A DNA stretch of 13,917 bases from Rickettsiales bacterium. GTDB lineage: Bacteria > Pseudomonadota > Alphaproteobacteria > Methylaequorales > Methylaequoraceae. Below the pieces are notes generated by a model, which was not told the origin of the DNA, ran no database searches, and saw only the letters and a program-made list of their open reading frames with translations. The DNA is taken from the NCBI GenBank assembly GCA_002710765.1, contig PALK01000058.1, positions 1 through 13,917 of the forward strand, written 5' to 3'. This document shows, in pieces, positions 5,756 to 13,917 of this stretch. A program made the position numbers and the translations under genes. Position 1 is the first letter of the stretch. The number at the start of each line of letters is the position of its first letter.

Positions 5756-6940
5756 ATGCCAGCTTCCCTAAAGCGTGTCAAGACGAGCAGCGGCGCCGCC
5801 GCCGCCGCCAAGACTCCCTCGCCCAAGAAGAGTCTTCTGCCGAAGGGCGGGCGTAGCACCGATGGCAAGGTTGGACAAGCCGGCGCCGCAGGCGCCGCGG
5901 GCGCCACCCCCGGCACCAAGCGTAAATCCCCCCCGACTAACGGCGCCTCTTTGGTGGCCCCCCAGTTTGGTGTGAAGAACACAAAGGATGACCAGTACGC
6001 GCGCAAGTTCGTCGCGAAGGCGTTTGGCTACAACGTGGACGGAAGCACCGCACAGCCCATCACCTACTTCAACAGGACCAAGGGCAAGCAGCAGCGCAAG
6101 ATCATCTGGTCCATCGTCGCGGCGAACCTTCAAGGGGTCCAAGTGAAGTACTCTGACCCGGATAAGTTCAACGCGAACAAGCACACCCTTAAGTTGATCG
6201 TGGAATCCGAGACCGGACGCCGCTTGCAGCACCTCATCAAGTGCTACTTCCGCATGTTCTGGGAGTACACGGACGAGGGCAAGAGCTTCACAGTGGACGG
6301 CGACGGCGACCCCGAAGACTGGCGCGCCGCCGTCGAGCGCCAGTTTGAGAAAATCCACCCCGGGAAGCCCATGGCGGACACGCTCCAGAACATGTGGCAG
6401 AATAACTTTGGGAAAAACAGCGAAGACATGCCCATGCCTGACTTGTTCGATTTGATCTGGGAGTTCCGCGAAGACCCTGGTTTTCACAAGAAGAAGGCGA
6501 ACAGTAACCCGTCTACTCTGTTTGCGGAGCGCATCAAGTTTCAGCCCGAGGAGGACAACTGGGTCATGGAAGTGAAGGTTGATCCCAGCACCGAGTTTGA
6601 CTGGCCCCACCTGGACAACGACGGGAAGTTCGTAAACGAAAAGGTCAGCGTCCAGGACATTCGCCGTGGGGATACCTTTCACCAGATGCGGTTTCTCATA
6701 AGCGCCAACATGGTCGCCTCGACGGGGGCTCCGTCCGCCAACTTCGTCGCCATTCTCAACCACGACGAGGTGCCGTGGTTGCTGAGCGCCAACCGTGGCA
6801 AGCTCTGGATCCCCCGTGACCAAGAAACCGACGAGCAGCGCGAGGCGCGCGAGGCGCAGGAGGCCTCTGAGAAGGCCGCCAAGGCGGAGGCCGTGAAGGA
6901 GCTGCGCGAAAAACAGGTTCGCGCCTGCGCGGGTCTGTAA
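5756..6940 (+). CDS. Unknown GC-rich protein with histone-like tail
   Basis: 394 aa with ATG at 5756. Residues 1-65 are Lys/Ala/Pro/Gly-rich with TPSPKK (20-25) and TKRKSPP, resembling histone H1-type SPKK tails that bind AT-rich minor grooves. Residues 77-355 form a globular domain rich in aromatic residues (KIIWSIVAANL, KCYFRMFWEYTD, FDLIWEFRED, FLISANMV, EVPWLLSANRGKLWIP). Residues 355-390 are a charged Ala/Glu/Lys helix. I do not recognise the family. The coding sequence is much more GC-rich and strongly biased toward C or G in third positions compared with its neighbours, as expected for a very highly expressed gene. An abundant DNA-packaging, single-strand-binding or structural protein is plausible but unproven. 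Upstream lie a T9A10 block and a pyrimidine-rich leader. Confidence 0.88.
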   Translation: MPASLKRVKTSSGAAAAAKTPSPKKSLLPKGGRSTDGKVGQAGAAGAAGATPGTKRKSPPTNGASLVAPQFGVKNTKDDQYARKFVAKAFGYNVDGSTAQPITYFNRTKGKQQRKIIWSIVAANLQGVQVKYSDPDKFNANKHTLKLIVESETGRRLQHLIKCYFRMFWEYTDEGKSFTVDGDGDPEDWRAAVERQFEKIHPGKPMADTLQNMWQNNFGKNSEDMPMPDLFDLIWEFREDPGFHKKKANSNPSTLFAERIKFQPEEDNWVMEVKVDPSTEFDWPHLDNDGKFVNEKVSVQDIRRGDTFHQMRFLISANMVASTGAPSANFVAILNHDEVPWLLSANRGKLWIPRDQETDEQREAREAQEASEKAAKAEAVKELREKQVRACAGL

Positions 6941-7082
6941 AGCGGACTTGCCGTATAAATCACACGCGCTCGTTCATTACGAGACAAGGAAACTCAAAAG
7001 AAAAACACACTGAAAAGATAAACACACTGAAAAGATAAACACTTAACGAGAAATACTTAACAAGAAATACACGTTTCCTTTA
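6941..7082 (+). promoter_or_regulatory. Promoter and repeat-rich 5' leader
   Basis: TATAAAT at 6954-6960 is a good TATA box but sits about 125 nt before the ATG at 7083, farther than elsewhere in the window. Between them are two tandem repeats: a 17-bp unit, AACACACTGAAAAGATA (7004-7020, 7021-7037), and a 14-bp unit, ACTTAACRAGAAAT (7041-7054, 7055-7068). The leader is A-rich, so it may be an unusually long untranslated region or hold a second, TATA-less start. Confidence 0.5.
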
Positions 7083-7631
7083 ATGCGCGCGCTCGGCGTG
7101 CTGCTGCTTATTGTAACGAGCGTTGCAGCTCTGACAGCGCTGGCGTTCGGCGTCATGACCGCCGGGACGTTTCACGAACGCTACGCGCACCATACGAGAG
7201 AGAGAGAGAGAGCCAGCGAGTACCTGAAGTCGTCTCACTGCAGAAGAGGCAGCTCCTCTCGATCCAAACTGGGTGATTTCCAGCTGTGCGACAAGAGCGA
7301 GCGCATTCTGGCGGGATCGCCCTTTTGGTTCAGCATTTTAGACGTGTCGCACACGCTCCCGCCCGTGCTCGCGACCGTGGCGGAAAGCGCCCGCCAGGAC
7401 ATCTTCAGAGTCGTGTGCACGCTGGGCGGGCTCGGGCTGCTGTGGTCGTGGGTGCGCAAGTACACGGGCGCGCAGGCCCAGCAGTGGGCGCACGGTTTGG
7501 ACGGCATGGGCACCGGGGGACCCATGGGCGGGGGAGTGGCGGTGATTCACGAGGAGGATCCCATGTGGGGGTACAAGGCGGGGAGCCTGCCCAGATGGCA
7601 GGCCAGACGCCGCAGACTCAGCAATTTTTAA
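7083..7631 (+). CDS. Two-segment membrane protein, putative virion protein
   Basis: 182 aa with ATG at 7083. Residues 3-27 are a strong hydrophobic segment (signal peptide or signal anchor). A second, weaker one is at 107-124 (IFRVVCTLGGLGLLWSW). Between them is a roughly 80-residue domain with Cys53 and Cys69 and the conserved-looking stretch LGDFQLCDKSERILAGSPF, which could form a disulfide-stabilised external domain. The C-terminus is Gly-rich (GMGTGGPMGGG) and ends with a basic RRRR patch. A GA microsatellite encodes RERER (39-43). The architecture suits a viral membrane or entry-related protein, but no family is recognised. It ends 20 bp before the stop of the converging capped-family gene. 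Confidence 0.75.
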   Translation: MRALGVLLLIVTSVAALTALAFGVMTAGTFHERYAHHTRERERASEYLKSSHCRRGSSSRSKLGDFQLCDKSERILAGSPFWFSILDVSHTLPPVLATVAESARQDIFRVVCTLGGLGLLWSWVRKYTGAQAQQWAHGLDGMGTGGPMGGGVAVIHEEDPMWGYKAGSLPRWQARRRRLSNF

Positions 7632-7651
7632 TAGAATTTATTTTTATTTTT

Positions 7652-10516
7652 TTACATTCGCAGCGTTCCGTACTTGTCCGCGCCCTCCAGCCGCATTTGC
7701 TGGAGCCTCTCCCACAACTTTCTTCTCTGCCTCTTCCTGGCGGATGCTGCGTCACTCTCACCGTCGTCGTCTTTGTCCATAGACATCAGGGGTGAATCCG
7801 ACATCTCCTCTTCTTCGGAATCAGATCGACCGCGCTTGTTGCTTGGCCTCTTCTTACTTTTGCGGGGGGGCTGAGGAGGTGCGGCTGCAGCTGCCGACGA
7901 GCTGGAAGAGCTGGAGCTCCAGGCAGCCTGAGCCGATCTTGCTATTATGGCTGCTGGGCTCCAATTTTTCCAATCGGTCCAGGGTACATAAATGTCCCAC
8001 AGCCTACCTTTCGTAAGAGCCCCATCAGCAAGCGTATCTCGCCACCCAGGTTCTTTCTTCTCCAATTCGTCCCGCAACCCCAAGTACAACGCAGTAATGT
8101 CATCGCTCAGCTCACCGTCTTTCATTCCATTCTCAATTTTTAGAATTCGCATTAGTTTAGATTTCTTAAACCAAGGCTTTCCCTCACCATCCCAATCCAC
8201 TGTGCGCTTCCTCAAACGGTGGTGCGGGTGCCATAACGGCAAGTTGGATTCCATCACTTTAATTAAATCATCTTCAGGCACATCTAGGAGTCTTCTACCG
8301 GGAGGCACATTGAGCATAGATAATTCCTTCTCACTTTCCAAATCGTAAAATTTTTTGGTGCCGTACCGCAATCTGCGTGTAATGCCATAAATCTTTGGAG
8401 CCGAAGAGGCACTAATATCGCGTCGGAGTTGAACCACATCATCTTTTTCAAAATAAAAGTCAGTCCAAGCCTTAGCCGCAGCAGCCGAGGCTGAGCTGGA
8501 AGAGCTGGAAGAGCTGGAAGAGCTGGAAGAGCTGGAAGAGCTGGAAGAGCTGGAAGAGCCGTCGCCCATGTCCTCGTCTACGACCTTCACCCAGGGCTCG
8601 AATTTATCCATGCCGGTTTTCCCGGGATCGAATTGATTAAGTTGACCATACTCATTCTTGCTTAGATATTCTTCCCGTTCTTTGCTTATTTGATTTTTGG
8701 CATAAATTTTTACTTCCGACTTACCCCCCCAAGAGTTATCCCCCCAAGACTTTACAACATATTCACCATCACTATCTCTTTCGATTGGTAGTTCAAAAGA
8801 TTTGTTCTTCGCGACCATGGTTACCTTGCCGTCTCTTAATTTAATTACTTTACAAATGGCACCAAAGAAGCTGCCGTGGTAATACTTTCCCACCTCGAAT
8901 TTTGGGAGTGTCGCCGCCGGTGCCGCAGCACCCGACGAGCTGGAAGAGCTGGAGGATGCCGCCGGTGCGGCAGCTGCTCCTCCGCCGCCCATGTCCTCGT
9001 CCTCCGAGTCGGAGATCGGAATGACTTCTTTGGCAGCACCCCCTGTGCCTCCGCCTGCTCCTCCGCCGCCCTCGTCCTCCGAGTCGGAAATCTCAATGGC
9101 GTTTTTAGCACCCTCTGCAAATAGCTGATCAAAGGTCTTCTCTCCTACTTCCTCCACCCCGTCGTCCTCCAGGGTTGGTGCGGCGTAGAGTTGGTAACCT
9201 CTGTAGAAGGCCCTGATGCCGTTATCGAATTGCACCGTGTAAGTACCACCCGCACCCGTCCGAACCTGAGTGATTTGACCTACCATATTTGCTCGTGCCG
9301 CGTATTCGGAAGCATACTTCTCAGCATGACCGTTGCTAAATGGTTTTGGGTGTTGTCCGATAAGGGGAGATATTTTATTAGGGAGCGGCAGTTTCAATCG
9401 TGCTATTTTCACACGATCGCCGATCTTGAAAGAGGGGCGCACGGCTACAAGACGTTTTGGTACCCATATCCATGCCGCGATTGTTACCAACCCGTCTCTC
9501 ATATTTTGCGTTGCCACCCTTACAACAGCCTGTCCGCGTTTCACTGTGGCTTTGTAAACGGTTCCAATTTGTCCTGACTCCAGTTTAAGGATGGTGCCTC
9601 TCCACACGCTCCTTCCGTTTCTGTCTCGGACGGGATAACCCACGCCCCGATGCCGAGGTGCAAGGGGGTCGCCCTCCTCCCATCTTTGGCGATAAGGAGA
9701 CAGCGGCTGTGGCGCGGCGGCTGCTGCCGGTGCTGCTGCTGCCGGTGCGGATGGTGCCGCGGCTGCTGCTGCCGAGCTGGAGGAGCTGGAGGAAGCCGGT
9801 GCGGCTGCTGCTGGAGCTGTGGCGGCGAGTATGTCTCCGTCCGAAGGATTATCCAGCGAAAAAAACACATACTCACGTTTGTTTTCAATTTGAACCAATC
9901 TTCGGAATTGCCTGACCCGCCCTCGATTTCTTCTCTCAAGCCATACAAATATTCCCTCGCGGCTGGTGATCCGGCTGGTGATCTTATACCATTTCCCGTC
10001 GGCACTTTTGTAAAACTTACCGCTCTCGAATCTTTCCCATTCGGGTGCGGCTGCTGCTGCTGCCGGTGCTGGAGCTGCCGCGGCTGCTGGAGCTGCTGCC
10101 GAGCTGGAGGAACTGGAGGAAGCCGGAGCTGGTGCTGCTGGAGCTGCTGCGGGTGGTACAAAAGATACGTGGGGTGGCGGATTACCAACAGCAGATGCGT
10201 ATAATTTAACTGGCACGCCCCCCTGAAAATACATAATCGCGTACTCAACCCCATTTTCGGTGTAAACCCCTTTTTGCTCCGCGAACGACAAATCCTCGAG
10301 GATCTCAAAATCCTGGTGAAGGAATTTTATCAGTGCTCCTGTGCGGCTGGTGACCCGATACCATTTCCCGTTGACCCAATTTTTGTAAGATTTACCCACC
10401 TCGAATTTTGAACCAGCCGCCGCCTCCTCCCTTTTCTTTCTTGCCGCGGCAATTTTACGCTCAATCTCCGCCTGTTGTCGGAGGAGCTCCTCCAAATCTT
10501 CGCCGCCCTGAGACAT
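7652..10516 (-). CDS. Capped multidomain protein with SH3-like modules and SIMs
   Basis: 954 aa with ATG at 10516. Order: N-terminal cap (1-33, MSQGG plus coiled coil with LLRQQAEIERKIAA); module A (about 36-107, FEVGKSYKNW, GKWYRVTSR); Ala/Pro/Ser linker; module B (about 161-232, FESGKFYK, GKWYKITSR); linker; a beta-rich SH3/KOW-like region (about 300-445, FKIGDRVKI, GQITQV, YTVQFDNG); two SUMO-interaction-like motifs (about 473-508); Ser linker; module C (about 538-608, FEVGKYYHG); a run of over 20 Ser (about 654-676); a unique domain (about 688-867, with FEKDDVVQL); basic and acidic patches; and a C-terminal tag (about 926-954). The caps match the neighbouring LRR genes. It is probably a cytoplasmic or nuclear scaffold or virion protein; there is no signal peptide or membrane segment. 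The function is unknown. Confidence 0.88.
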   Translation of the reverse strand: MSQGGEDLEELLRQQAEIERKIAAARKKREEAAAGSKFEVGKSYKNWVNGKWYRVTSRTGALIKFLHQDFEILEDLSFAEQKGVYTENGVEYAIMYFQGGVPVKLYASAVGNPPPHVSFVPPAAAPAAPAPASSSSSSSAAAPAAAAAPAPAAAAAAPEWERFESGKFYKSADGKWYKITSRITSREGIFVWLERRNRGRVRQFRRLVQIENKREYVFFSLDNPSDGDILAATAPAAAAPASSSSSSSAAAAAAPSAPAAAAPAAAAAPQPLSPYRQRWEEGDPLAPRHRGVGYPVRDRNGRSVWRGTILKLESGQIGTVYKATVKRGQAVVRVATQNMRDGLVTIAAWIWVPKRLVAVRPSFKIGDRVKIARLKLPLPNKISPLIGQHPKPFSNGHAEKYASEYAARANMVGQITQVRTGAGGTYTVQFDNGIRAFYRGYQLYAAPTLEDDGVEEVGEKTFDQLFAEGAKNAIEISDSEDEGGGGAGGGTGGAAKEVIPISDSEDEDMGGGGAAAAPAASSSSSSSSGAAAPAATLPKFEVGKYYHGSFFGAICKVIKLRDGKVTMVAKNKSFELPIERDSDGEYVVKSWGDNSWGGKSEVKIYAKNQISKEREEYLSKNEYGQLNQFDPGKTGMDKFEPWVKVVDEDMGDGSSSSSSSSSSSSSSSSSSSSSSASAAAAKAWTDFYFEKDDVVQLRRDISASSAPKIYGITRRLRYGTKKFYDLESEKELSMLNVPPGRRLLDVPEDDLIKVMESNLPLWHPHHRLRKRTVDWDGEGKPWFKKSKLMRILKIENGMKDGELSDDITALYLGLRDELEKKEPGWRDTLADGALTKGRLWDIYVPWTDWKNWSPAAIIARSAQAAWSSSSSSSSAAAAAPPQPPRKSKKRPSNKRGRSDSEEEEMSDSPLMSMDKDDDGESDAASARKRQRRKLWERLQQMRLEGADKYGTLRM
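8493..8558 (-). repeat. 9-bp tandem repeat encoding polyserine
   Basis: GAGCTGGAA repeats about seven times on the plus strand, read on the minus strand as TTCCAGCTC in a Ser frame (AGC-TCT-TCC). Shorter relatives of the same unit occur near 7901-7920, 8937-8955, 9774-9795 and 10103-10125, each in a linker. The linkers therefore look seeded from one repeat. Confidence 0.88.
8990..9097 (-). other. Two SUMO-interaction-like motifs
   Basis: Within the 954-aa protein, IEISDSEDE (9071-9097) and VIPISDSEDED (8993-9025) each pair a short Ile/Val core with Ser-Asp-Ser and an acidic tail, the pattern of phospho-regulated SUMO-interaction motifs. The serines sit in casein-kinase-2-like acidic contexts. 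The two copies share nearly identical DNA, so one probably arose by duplication. Confidence 0.5.
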
Positions 10517-10555
10517 GGTTTTCTCAGAGATCTTTACCAGTACAATGAGTGAGGT

Positions 10556-10564
10556 CTATTATAG
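10556..10564 (-). promoter_or_regulatory. Promoter of 954-aa capped gene
   Basis: CTATAATAG on the minus strand, about 40 nt before the ATG at 10516, preceded by a run of A/T. The same element and leader recur before the next family member (12866-12874), so it is a conserved promoter. Confidence 0.5.
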
Positions 10565-10600
10565 TAAAAAAAAAATCAATTCTTACAGGTCTTACAGGTC

Positions 10601-12826
<2,226 letters not shown>

Positions 12827-12865
12827 GATTTTCTCAGAGATCATTACCAGTACAATGAGTGAGGT

Positions 12866-12874
12866 CTATTATAG
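12866..12874 (-). promoter_or_regulatory. Promoter of LRR gene
   Basis: CTATAATAG on the minus strand, about 40 nt before the ATG at 12826, in a leader nearly identical to that of the 954-aa gene. The two differ by a T/A change beside GAGATC and by one base in the A run. Confidence 0.5.
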
Positions 12875-12911
12875 TAAAAAAAAAAATCAATTCTTACAGG
12901 TCTTACAGGTC

Positions 12912-13917
12912 TTACAGTCGCAGCGCCCCGTACTTGTCGGCGCCCTCCAGCCGCATTTGCTGGAGCTTCTTCTCCCACAACCGCATTCTGCGTCGCTTGG
13001 CGGATGCTGCGGCACCCTCGTCGTCGTCTTTGTCGTCTTCGAACGCTCGCTTGTTGCCGCCAGCGCCCATGTCCTCGTCGTCGTCGCTGTCGTCCTCGAA
13101 GAATTCTACTCGTACGTTGCTCCCAAAAGCAGAATCGCCCAGCTGCGTGTTTTCGGACAAACGCACCGAGGTGAGCCCGCTGCACCATTGGAATGCACGT
13201 TTTCCGATGCTGCTCAACCCTTCTTCCGGAAAGGTCACCGAGGTGAGCCCGGTGCACCTGTAGAATGCTTCCCCTCCGATGCTGGTCAACCCTTCCGGAA
13301 AGGTCACCGAGGTCAGCCCGCTGCACCCTTGGAATGCATTCCATCTGATGCTGGTCAACCCTTCCGGAAAGGTCACCGAGGTCAGCCCGGTGCACCTCAA
13401 GAATGCACTCCATCCGATGCTGCTCAACCCTTCCGGAAAGGCCACCGAGGTGAGCCCGGTGCACTCATAGAATGCATACCCTCCGATGCTGGTCAACCCT
13501 TCCGGAAACCTTACCGAGGTGAGCCCGCTGCAGTTACCGAATGCATTGTCTCCGATGCTGGTCAACCTATCCGGAAAGGTCACCGCGGTAAGCCCGGCGC
13601 ACCATTGGAATGCCCAGTCTCCGATGCTGGTCAACCCTTCCGGAAAGGTCACCGAGGTGAGCCCACTACACTCACAGAATGCACCGTTTCCGATGCTGGT
13701 CAACCCTTCCGGAAAGGTCACCGAGGTAAGCCCACGACACTCATAGAATGCCCACTCTCCGATGCTAGCCAACCCTTCCGGAAAGGTCACCGAGGTGAGC
13801 CCGGTGCACTCATAGAATGCCCGCGTTCCGATGTGGGTCAACCCTTCCGGAAAGGTCACCGAGGTCAGCCCGCTGCACCTAGAGAATGCACTCGCCCCGA
13901 TGCTGGTCAACCCTTCC
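12912..13917 (-). CDS. Capped BspA-like LRR protein, 5' end outside window
   Basis: Partial: the frame runs off the right edge without a convincing start, so only the C-terminal 334 or so residues are visible. These are about 11 BspA-type LRR units of 23 residues, then an acidic segment (FEDDSDDDEDMGAGGNKR) and the family tag (KRRRMRLW, RLEGADKYGALRL). One unit has an extra Glu (PEEGL), making it 24 residues. It is very similar to the LRR gene at 10601-12826 and shares its 3' end, triple stop and downstream leader. An N-terminal MSQGG cap is expected outside the window. Cellular role as for its paralogue: a protein-binding scaffold of unknown target. Confidence 0.9.
   Translation of the reverse strand, partial: EGLTSIGASAFSRCSGLTSVTFPEGLTHIGTRAFYECTGLTSVTFPEGLASIGEWAFYECRGLTSVTFPEGLTSIGNGAFCECSGLTSVTFPEGLTSIGDWAFQWCAGLTAVTFPDRLTSIGDNAFGNCSGLTSVRFPEGLTSIGGYAFYECTGLTSVAFPEGLSSIGWSAFLRCTGLTSVTFPEGLTSIRWNAFQGCSGLTSVTFPEGLTSIGGEAFYRCTGLTSVTFPEEGLSSIGKRAFQWCSGLTSVRLSENTQLGDSAFGSNVRVEFFEDDSDDDEDMGAGGNKRAFEDDKDDDEGAAASAKRRRMRLWEKKLQQMRLEGADKYGALRL
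13110..13917 (-). repeat. 69-bp tandem repeats (second LRR array)
   Basis: About 11 more units of the same 69-bp repeat, continuing past the window edge. One unit carries a 3-bp insertion near 13224. Sharing the same framework as the 10831-12262 array makes recombination between the two genes likely. Confidence 0.9.

Noticed and set aside
5166..5771. Two frames starting MYFFGKIWTF on opposite strands
   Set aside because: The identical peptide comes from the two arms of the inverted repeat; both frames run through palindromes and overlap better genes.
5768..6823. Long minus-strand open frame (351 codons) opposite the GC-rich gene
   Set aside because: It is the antisense shadow of a strongly GC-biased gene; its translation is repetitive Val/Leu/Gly/Arg with no natural-looking domain, and it has no promoter.
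9541..10308. Minus-strand 255-codon Gln/Pro/Arg-rich frame inside the 954-aa gene
   Set aside because: A frame-shifted reading of Ala/Pro/Ser linker DNA; the composition is an artefact of GCTGCTGC-type repeats.
12827..12844. Upstream ATG at 12844 adding six residues to the LRR protein
   Set aside because: The paralogous leader before 10516 lacks this ATG, while the MSQGG start is conserved in both, so the inner start is preferred.
12844..13464. Minus-strand frame of 206 codons with HLGDLSGRVDQH repeats
   Set aside because: It is another frame of the same LRR repeat; it overlaps the promoter and both LRR coding sequences, which fit better.

Overview
This window looks like part of the genome of a large eukaryotic DNA virus, most likely a protist-infecting nucleocytoplasmic or mirus-like virus, or an endogenised copy of one. 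The reasons are: dense intron-free genes on both strands with gaps that are often only tens of bases; short AT-rich promoters with TATA-like elements close to the ATG; a gene for a eukaryote-type TATA-binding protein; small membrane proteins; and a tandem family of BspA-like leucine-rich-repeat proteins. No major capsid, DNA polymerase or packaging ATPase gene is present, so the lineage cannot be fixed from this window.

Layout. 1-249 is AT-rich and non-coding. 250-1846 holds a basic protein, a small twin-CX9C (CHCH-like) protein, an acidic CPLC protein and a 75-aa protein; the last two diverge from one shared TATA element. 1843-4112 holds a Cys/His-rich protein, a Pro/Ser-rich protein with a six-fold Gly-Thr-Pro-Met repeat, and an 86-aa Cys-rich membrane protein. 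4225-5004 encodes the TBP. 5033-5344 is a small unknown gene. 5345-5755 is a non-coding divergent intergenic region with a 48-bp inverted repeat flanked by related palindromes; it could be an origin, a MITE-like element or a regulatory structure. 5756-6940 encodes an unknown GC-rich protein with a histone-tail-like N-terminus, and 7083-7631 a two-segment membrane protein.

7652-13917 is the most distinctive region. Three consecutive minus-strand genes (the last cut by the window edge) share a C-terminal tag ending in RLEGADKYG plus three or four residues. The two complete ones also share an N-terminal MSQGG coiled-coil cap. Between the caps sit unrelated contents: in one gene, several SH3-like modules joined by Ala/Pro/Ser linkers and two apparent SUMO-interaction motifs; in the others, long 23-residue LRR arrays. 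The junctions are duplicated almost unchanged, which suggests a family grown by tandem duplication and module exchange.

How the genes may work together: the TBP, possibly with the Cys/His-rich and CPLC proteins, could serve viral transcription from the TATA-bearing promoters. The membrane proteins and the twin-CX9C protein would suit virion or disulfide-dependent roles. The capped family may provide swappable interaction surfaces. Everything beyond the TBP, LRR and CX9C assignments is inference.
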